A DNA stretch of 64,000 nucleotides from Psychroflexus salarius (GCF_900129035.1 NZ_FQTW01000003.1:186001-250000), one strand, 5' to 3'; shown: positions 36,947 to 46,854, counted from the stretch's first letter. The notes: generated from the letters alone by a model not told the origin. Program-made: numbers and translations.

Positions 36947-37843
36947 ATGTTAAAACCACCACAACTAAATAAAGGTGATAAAGTTGCCATTATAGCGACG
37001 GCGCGAAAAGTGGCCTTAGCAGATTTACAACCGGCAATACTGTTGTTAGAATCTTGGGGATTTCAATCCGTAATTGGCACAAGTATTGGTTTAGAACAAG
37101 ATCAGTTTGCCGGAAGTGATCAAGCACGTGCAGCCGATTTACAAACACAAATTAATAATCCCGAAATAAAAGCAATTTGGTGTGCTAAAGGTGGTTATGG
37201 TAGCGTTCGTATTTTAGATTTAGTCGATTTTTCTGTGCTGTTAACTCAGCCTAAGTGGCTCATTGGTTATAGCGATGTCACCGCTATACATGCGCATTTA
37301 AATCGATTGGGCGTCATGAGTATGCATGGCCAAATGGCTGTTGGTGTAGACCAAAAATCAGCCGAAAGTATACAAAGTTTAGAGCAACTTTTAAAAGGCG
37401 AAGCGCTAGCTTATAAATTTGAATCGAGTCACTTCAACCGAAACGGTAAAGCTAAAGGAAAGCTCATCGGTGGTAATTTATCGGTCATTTATTCTTTATG
37501 TGGCAGTAATTCAGCACTAATTCCCGAAAATTCCATCTTGGTTTTAGAAGATTTAGATGAATATCTATACCATATAGACCGAATGATGCAAAACTTGAAA
37601 CGCAATGGCTATTTTAATCAACTAAGCGCTTTAATAATTGGTGGAATGACTGAAATGAATGACAATTCAATACCTTTTGGCCAATCTGCTGAAGAAATTA
37701 TTACTGAAGCGGTAGCTAAATTTAATTTTCCGGTTTGTTTTAACTTTCCTTGTGGCCACATTATTAATAATCAAACTTTTATTCACGGTCACCCCGTTTC
37801 GGTTGAAGTGACCGATGAAGTAAGTAAAATCTCTTATATGTAA
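36947..37843 (+). CDS. ldcA: LD-carboxypeptidase (peptidase S66)
   Basis: A 298-residue S66-family enzyme that removes the terminal D-Ala from murein tetrapeptides during peptidoglycan recycling in the cytoplasm. Motifs: LNKGDKVAIIATARKV at the N-terminus, AIWCAKGGYGSVRILDLVDF, nucleophile Ser in LIGYSDVTAIHAHL, Glu in SILVLEDLDEYLYHIDRMMQ and His in CGHIINNQTFIHG. The stop overlaps the yraN-like start by one base, so the two are translationally coupled. Confidence 0.92.
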   Translation: MLKPPQLNKGDKVAIIATARKVALADLQPAILLLESWGFQSVIGTSIGLEQDQFAGSDQARAADLQTQINNPEIKAIWCAKGGYGSVRILDLVDFSVLLTQPKWLIGYSDVTAIHAHLNRLGVMSMHGQMAVGVDQKSAESIQSLEQLLKGEALAYKFESSHFNRNGKAKGKLIGGNLSVIYSLCGSNSALIPENSILVLEDLDEYLYHIDRMMQNLKRNGYFNQLSALIIGGMTEMNDNSIPFGQSAEEIITEAVAKFNFPVCFNFPCGHIINNQTFIHGHPVSVEVTDEVSKISYM

Positions 37844-38202
37844 TGGCTGCACATAATGATTTAGGCAAACAGGGTGAAAAAGAGGCCGTAGAATTATTGT
37901 TAAAAAAAGGCTACAAAATTTTAGAAACGAATTATACTTTTCAAAAAGCCGAAATAGATATTATTGCCAAAACTACTACTGAATTGGTAGTTGTAGAAGT
38001 AAAAACCCGAAGCACGCCTGATTTTGGTGATCCTCAAGATTTTGTAAAACCTGCACAAATCAAAAGACTCGTTAATGCAATAGACCACTACATTCAACAA
38101 AACGATATTGATTTAGAGGTGCGATTTGATATTATTGCCATTATTAAAAATAGACTAGGAAAACGCATTGAGCATCTCGAAGATGCGTTTTACTTTTTTT
38201 AG
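37843..38202 (+). CDS. YraN/UPF0102 family endonuclease-like protein
   Basis: A 119-residue protein with the UPF0102 signature: LGKQGEKEAVELLLKKGYKILETNY, then AEIDIIAKTTTELVVVEVKTR. The Glu, Asp and EVK residues form a restriction-endonuclease-like (PD-(D/E)XK) active-site pattern. Its cellular role is not settled, although nuclease activity is suggested by the fold. The ATG overlaps the ldcA stop by one base. Confidence 0.88.
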   Translation: MAAHNDLGKQGEKEAVELLLKKGYKILETNYTFQKAEIDIIAKTTTELVVVEVKTRSTPDFGDPQDFVKPAQIKRLVNAIDHYIQQNDIDLEVRFDIIAIIKNRLGKRIEHLEDAFYFF

Positions 38203-38252
38203 CATAACTTAAACACTTGTATTGCCTTGTATTTCATAACTTTAAATAAAAA

Positions 38253-38474
38253 ATGAAATCTAAAGGTATCTTTTTGTTGGCGCTATCAACCTTAATTTTA
38301 ATTACAGTTACAATTTTTGCAAGTATGAACTTGGCATTTTCGTGGGTGTTTTACTTAACCTTAATTGGCCAGGTTGTGTTAATATTTGCCGTTTATCATG
38401 TGTTAACTGATAATTATACAACCGAAAAAGTGTTTAATGATTGGTATGAAGACCGACCAGATTTGTCTAAATAA
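38253..38474 (+). CDS. Small two-helix membrane protein
   Basis: A 73-residue protein with two hydrophobic segments (about 5-25 and 30-50) and an acidic tail (NDWYEDRPDLSK). No family recognised, but such short membrane proteins beside yraN are plausible lineage-conserved genes. It ends exactly at a strong bidirectional terminator. It starts 50 bp after the yraN-like gene and may share its transcript. Confidence 0.65.
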   Translation: MKSKGIFLLALSTLILITVTIFASMNLAFSWVFYLTLIGQVVLIFAVYHVLTDNYTTEKVFNDWYEDRPDLSK

Positions 38475-38502
38475 AAAAGCTGTCTAGAGTTAGACAGCTT
38501 TT
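38475..38502. terminator. Bidirectional Rho-independent terminator
   Basis: A perfect 12-bp stem (AAAAGCTGTCTA with TAGACAGCTTTT) and a GAGT loop, with A and T runs at both ends. It serves both the plus-strand small membrane gene, ending at 38474, and the minus-strand tRNA-Ala gene, ending at 38504. Confidence 0.85.
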
Positions 38503-38503
38503 G

Positions 38504-38579
<76 letters not shown>

Positions 38580-38594
38580 TTCTAAAAGATGAGA

Positions 38595-38602
38595 CAAATA
38601 TA
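38595..38602 (-). promoter_or_regulatory. -7 promoter element of tRNA-Ala
   Basis: Perfect TATATTTG on the minus strand, 17 nt before the 5' end of tRNA-Ala. The same element is retained before the degenerate copy. Confidence 0.5.
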
Positions 38603-38676
38603 AATGTATTGGTTAAAAATGAGTCTAAAAATTATAAAAAGTTTAGGGATTAAATACGTTTTTAAAAACTAAATGT

Positions 38677-38764
<88 letters not shown>

Positions 38765-38776
38765 TTTTATTATTGA

Positions 38777-38784
38777 CAAATATA
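38777..38784 (-). promoter_or_regulatory. -7 element before degenerate tRNA copy
   Basis: Perfect TATATTTG on the minus strand, 15 nt upstream of the degenerate tRNA-Ala copy. It lies in a stretch that resembles the region upstream of the intact tRNA (GACAAATATAA shared). The copy may therefore still be transcribed. Confidence 0.4.
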
Positions 38785-39079
38785 AGTTTATTGATTAAAA
38801 GTTAGAATTAATTTTGATAAATAATTGATAAGCTTTAAATTCAATTTATATCAGTTGTTAATATTGCACTGAAATAGAAGTAAGTTTAATTGATTTAAAC
38901 TATTCAATAAATTTCAATTTTTTAGTTAATTCAAGAGTTAAATTTTACACCACAAAAAGAAGTTTACAAGTCTAAAGTTAGCCTTAAAACGCTAAATTTT
39001 AGCAATAACTTAAATAAAGCTACCATATAAAATGTGAGAATTTTTCATTTTATTTACTTTTACGTTCAAATTCAATTAA
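38785..39079. other. AT-rich intergenic stretch, no gene
   Basis: Between the tRNA copy and the HupE/UreJ gene. It contains a short perfect inverted repeat GCTAAA-T-TTTAGC (38991-39003) and an 8-bp one (39027-39034 with 39046-39053). No reading frame, RNA gene or consensus promoter stood out; the duplicated upstream segment of the tRNA fades out within the first ~30 bases. Confidence 0.4.
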
Positions 39080-39664
39080 ATGGAAGATTTTTGGTTATAT
39101 TTTAAATTAGGCTTTAATCATGTTTTAGATGCTACTGCCTATGATCATGTTTTATTTATCGCCGTTTTAGTGGCAGCCTATTCCCTAAAGCAATGGAAAC
39201 GCATACTAGCATTGGTAAGCTTATTTACCGTCGGTCATTGTTTGTCTTTAGCTTTAGCGGCTTTTGATATTTTACATTTTGATAAAGCAATAATTGAATT
39301 TCTAATTCCTTTGAGTATTGTATTAACTGCCATCTTCAATTTATTTACAGCAGGTAAAGATACTGGTGGAACAAAATCTGCTGTTTTATATATTATTACC
39401 TTATTTTTTGGCTTAGTGCATGGTTTTGGCTTTTCGACTTACTTCAATATGTTATCTGAAGGCGCGTCTGATATTGCCTTAATGCTTCTTGAATTTGCTT
39501 TAGGCATTGAAGCGTCTCAACTGGTTGTAGTGCTAGTTATTTTAATTTTATCTGGTATTTTTCAAACACTTTTACGCTTTTCAAAACGCGATTGGGTGTT
39601 AATTATATCATCGGTTGTATTAGGACTTAGTCTACCTTTATTGTTTGATAATTGGATTTTTTAA
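39080..39664 (+). CDS. HupE/UreJ-family membrane protein
   Basis: A 194-residue protein with six predicted helices. It contains the HupE/UreJ features FNHVLDATAYDHVLFIAVLV, SLFTVGHCLSLALAAF and FGLVHGFGFSTYF, where conserved His/Asp residues would bind metal. The family is associated with nickel or cobalt uptake for hydrogenase or urease; neither enzyme is in this window. In Bacteroidota the stand-alone gene is common, and its true substrate is unclear. The stop is followed at once by the dCMP deaminase start. Confidence 0.88.
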   Translation: MEDFWLYFKLGFNHVLDATAYDHVLFIAVLVAAYSLKQWKRILALVSLFTVGHCLSLALAAFDILHFDKAIIEFLIPLSIVLTAIFNLFTAGKDTGGTKSAVLYIITLFFGLVHGFGFSTYFNMLSEGASDIALMLLEFALGIEASQLVVVLVILILSGIFQTLLRFSKRDWVLIISSVVLGLSLPLLFDNWIF

Positions 39665-39667
39665 TTG

Positions 39668-40111
39668 ATGTTTATGACCGATGCCAAACAGCATAAATTC
39701 GATAAAGCTTATTTAAGAATAGCTCGTGAATGGGGTAAGCTATCGCATTGTGAAAGGAAAAAAGTGGGTGCAATTATTGTTAAAGAACGCATGATTATTT
39801 CAGACGGCTACAATGGCACACCTACTGGTTTTGAAAATTACTGTGAAGATGATGAAGGTTACACCAAATGGTATGTTTTACATGCTGAAGCTAACGCTAT
39901 TTTAAAAGTGGCAGGATCAACACAATCTTGCCGAGGTGCAACACTTTACATTACCTTGTCGCCATGTAAAGAATGTAGTAAATTAATTCATCAAGCAGGT
40001 ATCACTCGTGTGGTATATCAAAATGCTTATAAAGACAATGCTGGTCTTAATTTTTTAAAAAAAGCTGGTGTAGACATTAAACAAGTTAGTAATTTAGAAG
40101 AATCGATTTAA
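39668..40111 (+). CDS. Deoxycytidylate (dCMP) deaminase
   Basis: A 147-residue zinc deaminase. The motif LHAEANAILK supplies His and catalytic Glu, and LSPCKECSKLI supplies the two Cys ligands. An N-terminal KKVGAIIVKERMIISDGYNGTPTGFENYC is typical of dCMP deaminases. It converts dCMP to dUMP, feeding dTMP synthesis. The start is taken as the ATG at 39668 (TTG at 39665 and ATG at 39674 are also in frame). It is probably in one transcript with the HupE gene upstream and the S41 peptidase downstream (15 bp). Confidence 0.92.
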   Translation: MFMTDAKQHKFDKAYLRIAREWGKLSHCERKKVGAIIVKERMIISDGYNGTPTGFENYCEDDEGYTKWYVLHAEANAILKVAGSTQSCRGATLYITLSPCKECSKLIHQAGITRVVYQNAYKDNAGLNFLKKAGVDIKQVSNLEESI

Positions 40112-40126
40112 AAAAGAATAGCATTA

Positions 40127-41695
40127 ATGAATAATTCAACTAAAATTTACTTACCCATAATTATAGCAATAGCTGTTGTTAGTGGCATGTATCTTGGTCA
40201 ATGGTTGAATTACCCAGAAAAAGCGGCATCTACTTCAGCCAACCAAAAGTTTTCTCGCTTCATTAATTATATAGACCAGTCTTATGTTGATGAGGTCAAC
40301 ACAGATAGCTTAGTTGAAGTCAGTCTTCAGTCGATATTAAAACAATTAGACCCACATTCAACCTATATTTCGAGCCTAAATTACGATCAAGTTCAAGCTG
40401 AAATGCGAGGCGACTTTGTAGGCATTGGCATTAGTTTTTTTACCATAAATGATACTATTGCAGTTATTAATACCATTCCTGATGGGCCAAGCGATCTCGC
40501 GGGTATTTTGCCAGGAGATAGAATTGTTTCAGCTAATAATAAAAATCTAATTACCAGCACGACAGATTCTATCTTTAGCGTTTTAAAAGGCAAACCTAAT
40601 ACTCAGGTTAATTTAAAGGTGAAAAGAGCTAATCAAAAGCGTTTGTTAGATTTTAGTTTGATGCGAAAACGTGTACCCTTAAAAAGCGTTGATGCGGGTT
40701 TTATGCTTAACGACAGTTTAGGTTACATTAAACTTAATCGCTTTTCAGAAACTACCTATAGTGAATTTAAAGCAAAACTTAATCAACTTCAACCTAAAAA
40801 CCCTAAGGGAATTATTATAGACTTGCGCAATAATGGTGGTGGCTACATGAAAGAGGCAACAGATATTTTAGATGAATTTCTCAGCGATGAAACCTTGATG
40901 GTATTTACAAAAAATAAAGATGGTCAAGTTAATAAACGTTTTGCAACATCTTCTGGAGCCTTTGAAGATACAAATGTTTATGTGTTGATTAATGAAAAAA
41001 CAGCTTCCGCGAGCGAAGTAATTGCCGGAGCCATTCAAGACAACGATCGCGGTTTAATTATTGGTCGTCGATCTTTTGGTAAAGGTTTAGTGCAACGCGA
41101 AATGAAGCTTGGTGATGGTAGCGCCTTAAGATTAACTGTAGCACGTTATTATACGCCAACTGGTCGTTCAATTCAACGACCTTATGATGCAGGTACTGAT
41201 GATTATTATGACGATTACCAAAGTCGCTACGTCAATGGTGAAATGAAGTTTAAAGATAGCATGAGTGTTAATAAAAATCTTCAATATAAAACCCCAAAGG
41301 GTAAAATTGTTTATGGCGGCGGTGGAATTATTCCTGACGTTTTTGTCCCAATAAAAGACACTCAAACTGAAAAAGACATCAAATTTATGTTTGAAGGTGG
41401 CGTCATGTCTCGTTTTATGTTCAATCAGTTAGATCAACACCGAGATTATTATAATGCCTTATCAGAAAACGAATTTTTGTCGAGTGATTTAATTACTTAC
41501 AAAATGATTGAAGATTTCGAAAATTATTTAGGCGACTTTAGTATGAGTTATGATTTTGATAGCAGCATCAAACAGCTAAAAATCTACCTTAAAGCTACCA
41601 TGGCGCAACAATTATTCGACGATAATTTAGCTAATCAAATTATTGCAGATCATGACTTGATGATAAAAAGGCTATTACAACTAAAATCTAATTAG
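40127..41695 (+). CDS. CtpA-like S41 peptidase with PDZ domain
   Basis: A 522-residue C-terminal-processing peptidase. An N-terminal membrane anchor or signal spans about 8-25, a PDZ domain about 85-175 (YDQVQAEMRGDFVGIGISFF, DLAGILPGDRIVSAN), and the S41 catalytic domain follows. The dyad is visible as Ser at about 294 in TASASEVIAG and Lys at about 319 in RSFGKGLVQ. It acts in the periplasm on C-termini of exported proteins. The stop overlaps a convergent small membrane gene by 8 bp. Confidence 0.92.
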   Translation: MNNSTKIYLPIIIAIAVVSGMYLGQWLNYPEKAASTSANQKFSRFINYIDQSYVDEVNTDSLVEVSLQSILKQLDPHSTYISSLNYDQVQAEMRGDFVGIGISFFTINDTIAVINTIPDGPSDLAGILPGDRIVSANNKNLITSTTDSIFSVLKGKPNTQVNLKVKRANQKRLLDFSLMRKRVPLKSVDAGFMLNDSLGYIKLNRFSETTYSEFKAKLNQLQPKNPKGIIIDLRNNGGGYMKEATDILDEFLSDETLMVFTKNKDGQVNKRFATSSGAFEDTNVYVLINEKTASASEVIAGAIQDNDRGLIIGRRSFGKGLVQREMKLGDGSALRLTVARYYTPTGRSIQRPYDAGTDDYYDDYQSRYVNGEMKFKDSMSVNKNLQYKTPKGKIVYGGGGIIPDVFVPIKDTQTEKDIKFMFEGGVMSRFMFNQLDQHRDYYNALSENEFLSSDLITYKMIEDFENYLGDFSMSYDFDSSIKQLKIYLKATMAQQLFDDNLANQIIADHDLMIKRLLQLKSN

Positions 41696-41894
41696 AATCT
41701 TCTTCGTACTTCTTTTTTAAATTCTGAGATAAGCGCAAAATTATCAACAAAATAATAGCGGCTAAAGCTATAAATGCAGCTATAACTGAATCAAAACTAC
41801 GGCCTGTTAAAGGCGAGGAATAATCAATAATAACCAAATTGTAGATTAAAAAGCCCAATGCAAAAACCAATAAAAATCGAATAAAAAACGTCAT
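41688..41894 (-). CDS. Small two-helix membrane protein
   Basis: A 68-residue protein with two hydrophobic helices (about 4-22 and 36-55), a polar link between them, and a charged C-terminus (SQNLKKKYEEDSN). No known family recognised. It lies 5 bp downstream of marC in the same direction, so it is expected to be co-transcribed with it. Its last codons overlap the end of the S41 peptidase gene on the other strand. Confidence 0.6.
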   Translation of the reverse strand: MTFFIRFLLVFALGFLIYNLVIIDYSSPLTGRSFDSVIAAFIALAAIILLIILRLSQNLKKKYEEDSN

Positions 41895-41899
41895 AAATC

Positions 41900-42478
41900 T
41901 TAAAATAAATCTTGAATATTTGCAGCAAATAATTTAACCGCAATCGCTAACAAAATTACACCAAATATTTTACGAATTACGCTAATTCCTTGTTGACCTA
42001 ATAATTTTTCAATTTTTTTAGATGATTTTAAGACGATATAAACAATAATCACGTTTATAATAATAGCAACAATAATATTTGGCGTTGCAAATTCAGACTT
42101 TAACGATAAAATTGAAGTCATTGTTCCTGCACCTGCCACTAACGGAAATGCTAATGGCACAATGGCAGCTGTTTCTGGTGCATCATCTTTATAAAGTTGT
42201 ATACCTAGAATCATTTCAATAGCCAAAAAGAATATAATAAAAGCACCTGCAACCGCAAATGAGTTAACATCAATGCCGATTAAACTTAAAATGGTTTCAC
42301 CAATAAATAGAAATAAAACCATTAGGATCGCAGCTACAACAGAAGCTTTTTCGCTCTGAATGTGACCAACTTTTTTTCGTAAATCTACAATGATGGGAAT
42401 ACTCCCAATAATATCAATCACAGCAAATAAAATCATCCCTGCTGTGAAAATTTCTTTAAAATCAAACAAGCCTAACAT
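41900..42478 (-). CDS. MarC/NAAT-family membrane protein
   Basis: A 192-residue protein with six membrane helices: GMILFAVIDIIGSIPIIVDLRKKVG, FLFIGETILSLIGIDVNSFAVAGAFIIFFLAIEMILG and AIVPLAFPLVAGAGTMTSIL. These are MarC signatures. The family was once linked to antibiotic resistance, but that role was withdrawn; the substrate is unknown. The frame is open to 42526, but a perfect -7 element lies at 42500-42493, downstream of that alternative start. The ATG at 42478 (MLGLFDFKEIF) is therefore preferred. Confidence 0.88.
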   Translation of the reverse strand: MLGLFDFKEIFTAGMILFAVIDIIGSIPIIVDLRKKVGHIQSEKASVVAAILMVLFLFIGETILSLIGIDVNSFAVAGAFIIFFLAIEMILGIQLYKDDAPETAAIVPLAFPLVAGAGTMTSILSLKSEFATPNIIVAIIINVIIVYIVLKSSKKIEKLLGQQGISVIRKIFGVILLAIAVKLFAANIQDLF

Positions 42479-42492
42479 TTTAAAATTTTTTG

Positions 42493-42500
42493 CAAAAGTA
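42493..42500 (-). promoter_or_regulatory. -7 promoter element of marC
   Basis: Perfect TACTTTTG on the minus strand, 14 nt before the ATG at 42478. A TTG lies 23 bp upstream (42526-42524). It decides the marC start and is divergent from the DUF3109 promoter. Confidence 0.5.
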
Positions 42501-42557
42501 ATTCTAGAAATTTGAAATGGCATCAATTTAAAGGCACTTTTTCTTTTAATAAATGGT

Positions 42558-42565
42558 TAAATTTG
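42558..42565 (+). promoter_or_regulatory. -7 element placing DUF3109 start at the ATG
   Basis: Perfect TAAATTTG ends 4 nt before the ATG at 42570. This is the same geometry as before glyS and predicts a leaderless or nearly leaderless mRNA. Confidence 0.45.
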
Positions 42566-42569
42566 CGGC

Positions 42570-43142
42570 ATGATTCAAATCGGAAAAACACTCATTTCAG
42601 AAGCTATTATCGATACAGAGTTTACCTGTAATTTATCAGCTTGTAAAGGTGAATGTTGTGTGGCTGGTGATGCTGGAGCGCCTTTAGAAGAAAAAGAACT
42701 CGCAATTTTAGAGGACATTTATCCAAAAGTAAAACCTTATTTGCGCGAAGAAGGAATTGCGGCTATCGAAGCTCAAGGCACACATGTGATGTCAGATTTT
42801 AACGAACCTGAAACACCTTTAGTCAATGGTGCCGAATGTGCTTATGTAACTTTTTCAAAAGACGGTATGGCTTTATGTGGTATAGAAAAAGCTTACCGCG
42901 ATGGTAAAATTGACTTCAAAAAACCAGTATCTTGTGAACTCTACCCAATTCGAGTACAAAAATTATCTGAACTTGAAGCCGTCAATTATGATAAGTGGTC
43001 TATTTGTGATGCAGCTTGTAGTTTGGGCCAAGAATTAGAAGTGCCTGTATATAAATTCACCAAAAATGCGCTAATTAGAAAATTTGGTCAAGATTGGTAT
43101 GAAGCCCTAGAAAAAGTTGTTTTAAAACTCGAAAACGAGTAG
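42570..43142 (+). CDS. DUF3109 cysteine-rich protein
   Basis: A 190-residue cytoplasmic protein with many conserved cysteines: CNLSACKGECC (about residues 20-30), then C at about 91 (AECAYVTF), a C at about 110 (LCGIEKAYRDG), SCELYPIRV and CDAACSLGQ. DUF3109 belongs to the YkgJ-like Cys-cluster group presumed to bind zinc or iron-sulfur; its function is not known. It stands alone. Confidence 0.82.
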   Translation: MIQIGKTLISEAIIDTEFTCNLSACKGECCVAGDAGAPLEEKELAILEDIYPKVKPYLREEGIAAIEAQGTHVMSDFNEPETPLVNGAECAYVTFSKDGMALCGIEKAYRDGKIDFKKPVSCELYPIRVQKLSELEAVNYDKWSICDAACSLGQELEVPVYKFTKNALIRKFGQDWYEALEKVVLKLENE

Positions 43143-43302
43143 CTTCTTTTTAATCTACTTGTCTACTTTTTAAGTTTAAAAACTTCAACAAATATTAAAT
43201 TTTTAGGGTAGTAATTTCAAATAGCTTGAATACACTAAGCTTTTCAGATTGTTAATAACTTTGTTGATAACCTCTGCTCAAATCATAGCAAAAAAGCAAA
43301 CT

Positions 43303-43310
43303 TATTTTTG
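43303..43310 (+). promoter_or_regulatory. -7 promoter element of nrdB-nrdA
   Basis: Perfect TATTTTTG, 51 nt upstream of the nrdB ATG at 43362. Its last three bases also form a TTG in frame with nrdB (43308), which is therefore not the start. Confidence 0.5.
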
Positions 43311-43361
43311 ATATTTGTTAGCACACTTTTTCAAAAAAACAAACATCAAAATCACTTAGTT

Positions 43362-44342
43362 ATGGCTCAGGTTGAACCTATTTTAGAAGAAAATGAAAAC
43401 AGATTTGTACTATTTCCTATTAAACATCACGATATATGGGAGTGGTATAAAAAATGTGAAGCAAGCTTTTGGACAGCTGAAGAAATAGATCTCCACCAAG
43501 ATATTAGCGATTGGAAAAATAAATTAAATAAAGACGAGCAATATTTCATCAAACACATCTTAGCTTTCTTTGCGGCTTCAGATGGTATTGTTAATGAAAA
43601 CCTTGCCGAAAATTTTGTTAATGAAGTTCAATATACTGAAGCTAAATTTTTCTATGGTTTTCAAATTATGATGGAAAATATCCATTCTGAAACTTACTCG
43701 TTATTAATTGATACTTATGTTGATAATGACGCCGAAAAAGACCAATTGTTCAAAGCGATTGAAAACTTCCCAGCCATTAAGAAAAAAGCAGATTGGGCTT
43801 TAAAATGGATTGAATCAGATTCTTTTGCCGAGCGTTTAATTGCATTTGCCGCTGTTGAAGGAATTTTCTTTTCAGGTGCATTTTGTTCGATTTTCTGGCT
43901 CAAAAAACGTGGCTTAATGCCAGGACTAACGTTCTCTAACGAATTGATTTCACGTGATGAAGGTGTGCATTGTGATTTTGCGGTACACTTACATAATCAC
44001 CACTTAGTCAATAAAGTGCCAAAAGAACGCATTAAAGCAATTATTGTGGATGCACTTAATATCGAACGTGAGTTTATTACAGAATCACTTCCAGTCAGTT
44101 TAATTGGTATGAATGCTAATTTAATGACGCAATACCTCGAATTTGTCACAGACCGCCTTTTAGTCGAACTTGGTTGTGAAAAAGAATATGGAACTTCAAA
44201 TCCGTTTGACTTTATGGATATGATTTCACTTCAAGGTAAAACCAACTTTTTTGAAAAACGTGTTGGCGAATATCAAAAAGCTGGTGTGATGTCTAAAAAC
44301 AAAGAAGAAGATAACCAAATTAGCTTTGATGCTGATTTCTAA
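43362..44342 (+). CDS. nrdB: Ribonucleotide reductase class Ia, beta (radical) subunit
   Basis: A 326-residue R2 subunit of the eukaryote-like type (motif [14 protein letters not shown]). Metal ligands and radical site can be read off: Asp at about 43, ENIH with Glu105 and His108, the radical Tyr112 (HSETY), Glu in EGIFFSG, and RDEGVHCDF. The presence of the tyrosine indicates a classical di-iron tyrosyl-radical enzyme rather than a tyrosine-less class Ic form. The frame extends to a TTG at 43308, but ATG 43362 ([13 protein letters not shown]) is the family start. nrdA follows 43 bp downstream. Confidence 0.95.
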   Translation: MAQVEPILEENENRFVLFPIKHHDIWEWYKKCEASFWTAEEIDLHQDISDWKNKLNKDEQYFIKHILAFFAASDGIVNENLAENFVNEVQYTEAKFFYGFQIMMENIHSETYSLLIDTYVDNDAEKDQLFKAIENFPAIKKKADWALKWIESDSFAERLIAFAAVEGIFFSGAFCSIFWLKKRGLMPGLTFSNELISRDEGVHCDFAVHLHNHHLVNKVPKERIKAIIVDALNIEREFITESLPVSLIGMNANLMTQYLEFVTDRLLVELGCEKEYGTSNPFDFMDMISLQGKTNFFEKRVGEYQKAGVMSKNKEEDNQISFDADF

Positions 44343-44385
44343 ATATAGAGTTGAATCAGTTTAACTCAACAAAAACACAAAACGC

Positions 44386-46833
44386 ATGTATGTAATTAAA
44401 AGAAACGGACAAAAAGAACCGGTAATGTTCGATAAAATTACCGCTAGAATTAGAAAATTATGCTATGGCCTTAACCCATTAGTCGAACCAACCAAAGTTG
44501 CTATGCGTGTTATTGAAGGTTTGTATGATGGCGTAACCACAAGCGAACTCGATAATTTAGCGGCTGAGGTGGCTGCAACTATGACGGTCTCACATCCAGA
44601 TTATGCGCATCTTGCAGCTAGAATTTCGGTGTCTAACCTTCATAAAAATACCAAGAAGACCTTTAGTGAGGTCATGACAGATTTATACGAGTATGTTAAT
44701 CCGCGTACAGGAAAAAAAGCACCACTATTAGCCGATGACGTTTTTGAAATTATTCAAGCGAATAAAGATTTTTTCGATTCTAGAATTATCTACAGCCGTG
44801 ATTTTAATTACGATTACTTCGGATTTAAAACACTTGAACGCTCGTACTTGTTGAAGTTAGATGGTAAAATTGCTGAGCGCCCACAACACATGTTAATGCG
44901 TGTTTCTATTGGTATTCATAAAGAAGACTTAGAGGCAGCGGTTGAAACTTATGAGTTGATGTCTAAAAAGTACTTTACACATGCAACACCAACCTTATTT
45001 AATTCAGGAACCCCAAAACCTCAAATGTCGTCTTGCTTTTTATTAACTACTAAAGAAGATAGCATAGACGGTATTTATGATACCTTAAAACAAACCGCTA
45101 AAATTTCTCAATCCGCTGGCGGTATAGGTTTGTCTATACATAATATTCGTGCAACAGGTTCTTATATTGCGGGAACCAACGGAACTTCTAATGGTATCGT
45201 GCCAATGTTACGTGTGTTTAACGATACAGCGCGCTACGTAGATCAAGGTGGCGGTAAACGAAAAGGTTCATTTGCCATCTATTTAGAGCCTTGGCATGCC
45301 GATATTTTCACCTTTTTAGATTTGAAAAAAAACCATGGTGCTGAAGAAATGAGAGCACGTGACTTGTTTTATGCCATGTGGATTCCTGACTTATTTATGA
45401 AACGTGTTGAAGAAAATGGCGAGTGGACACTGATGTGCCCGAATGAATGCCCTAACTTATTCAATATGCACGGTGAAGAGTTTGAAGAAACTTATTTAAA
45501 GTACGAAGCTGAAGGTCGCGGCAGACGTACCATTAGAGCACGTGAACTTTGGGAAAAAATACTCGAATCGCAAATCGAAACAGGTACGCCTTACATGCTG
45601 TATAAAGATGCAGCCAACCGTAAGTCGAACCAAAAGAATTTAGGGACTATTCGATCTTCAAATCTGTGTACTGAAATTCTAGAATATACGAGTCCCGATG
45701 AAGTTGCCGTTTGTAATTTGGCGTCTATCGCACTACCAATGTTTGTAAAAAATGGCGAATTTGATCATAACGAATTGTACAAAATCACCAAACGCGTGAT
45801 TAAAAACTTAAATAAAGTCATCGATCGTAATTACTATCCTGTTAAAGAAGCCGAAAACTCTAACATGCGCCACAGACCAGTTGGTCTAGGCGTGCAAGGT
45901 TTAGCCGATGCGTTTATTCAATTAAGATTACCATTTACTTCAGACGAAGCAAAACAACTTAATCAAGAAATCTTTGAGACGCTATATTTCGGTGCGGTTG
46001 AAGCTTCTATGGAGTTAGCCAAAGAAGAAGGTCCATATTCAACCTATGAGGGTTCACCAATAAGCCAAGGTGAATTTCAATATAACCTTTGGGGCTTAAA
46101 AGATGCTGACTTAAGCGGTCGTTGGGATTGGGCAAAACTCAGAGAAAAAGTTCAAGAAAACGGCGTGCGTAATTCATTATTACTAGCACCAATGCCTACA
46201 GCATCGACTTCTCAAATTTTAGGAAATAATGAAGCTTTTGAACCTTACACCTCAAATATTTACACCAGACGTGTCCTTTCTGGCGAATTTATTGTGGTGA
46301 ACAAACACCTTTTAAAAGATTTGGTGGCAAGAGATTTATGGAATGATGAGGTAAAAGATGCGATTATGCGTGCCAATGGTTCAGTTCAAGGCATTGATAT
46401 TATTCCTGATGATATTAAAGAACTCTATAAAACCGTTTGGGAACTGTCTATGAAAGATATTATAGATATGTCGCGCCAACGCGGTTACTTTATAGATCAA
46501 TCGCAATCGCTTAACTTATTTATGGAAGGTGCAACGATGGCAAAATTAACCTCAATGCATTTCTATGCTTGGAAAAGCGGCTTAAAAACAGGCATGTACT
46601 ACCTCAGAACAAAATCGGCGGTAGATGCCATTAAGTTTACCCTTAAAAACGATAAGAAAAAAGATAACCAGCCAAGTGAAGCGGCAGCAAAAGCGGCACA
46701 AAAGTTTGAGGCTCAAAAGCAAGAAACGAAGCTTGCTACAGATGATTCTTCTTTATCTCCAGAAGAACTAAAAGCTTTAATTCAGCAATCAAAAGAGTCT
46801 GAAGGTGACGACTGTTTAATGTGTGGTTCATAA
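44386..46833 (+). CDS. nrdA: Ribonucleotide reductase class Ia, alpha subunit
   Basis: An 815-residue catalytic subunit that reduces ribonucleoside diphosphates. Seen in order: an N-terminal ATP-cone ([22 protein letters not shown], allosteric activity control), substrate-site cysteine in MSSCFLLTT, and the thiyl-radical segment [11 protein letters not shown] with catalytic Cys and Glu. The second redox Cys is in [12 protein letters not shown], and the C-terminal shuttle pair is in DDCLMCGS. It is co-transcribed with nrdB; the order beta-alpha is the reverse of E. coli nrdAB. A very strong terminator follows. Confidence 0.96.
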   Translation: MYVIKRNGQKEPVMFDKITARIRKLCYGLNPLVEPTKVAMRVIEGLYDGVTTSELDNLAAEVAATMTVSHPDYAHLAARISVSNLHKNTKKTFSEVMTDLYEYVNPRTGKKAPLLADDVFEIIQANKDFFDSRIIYSRDFNYDYFGFKTLERSYLLKLDGKIAERPQHMLMRVSIGIHKEDLEAAVETYELMSKKYFTHATPTLFNSGTPKPQMSSCFLLTTKEDSIDGIYDTLKQTAKISQSAGGIGLSIHNIRATGSYIAGTNGTSNGIVPMLRVFNDTARYVDQGGGKRKGSFAIYLEPWHADIFTFLDLKKNHGAEEMRARDLFYAMWIPDLFMKRVEENGEWTLMCPNECPNLFNMHGEEFEETYLKYEAEGRGRRTIRARELWEKILESQIETGTPYMLYKDAANRKSNQKNLGTIRSSNLCTEILEYTSPDEVAVCNLASIALPMFVKNGEFDHNELYKITKRVIKNLNKVIDRNYYPVKEAENSNMRHRPVGLGVQGLADAFIQLRLPFTSDEAKQLNQEIFETLYFGAVEASMELAKEEGPYSTYEGSPISQGEFQYNLWGLKDADLSGRWDWAKLREKVQENGVRNSLLLAPMPTASTSQILGNNEAFEPYTSNIYTRRVLSGEFIVVNKHLLKDLVARDLWNDEVKDAIMRANGSVQGIDIIPDDIKELYKTVWELSMKDIIDMSRQRGYFIDQSQSLNLFMEGATMAKLTSMHFYAWKSGLKTGMYYLRTKSAVDAIKFTLKNDKKKDNQPSEAAAKAAQKFEAQKQETKLATDDSSLSPEELKALIQQSKESEGDDCLMCGS

Positions 46834-46854
46834 TTTAATAACTGTATCAATTTT

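Noticed and set aside
39665-39667. TTG as start of dCMP deaminase
   Set aside because: An ATG follows immediately in frame; the TTG sits right against the HupE stop and adds nothing conserved.
42479-42526. Sixteen extra N-terminal residues for MarC
   Set aside because: A consensus -7 element lies within that stretch, downstream of the alternative start codon, and the residues do not resemble the family N-terminus.
43125-43155. Short CTCG/CGAG hairpin at the DUF3109 stop as terminator
   Set aside because: Only 4 bp of stem; not distinguishable from chance.
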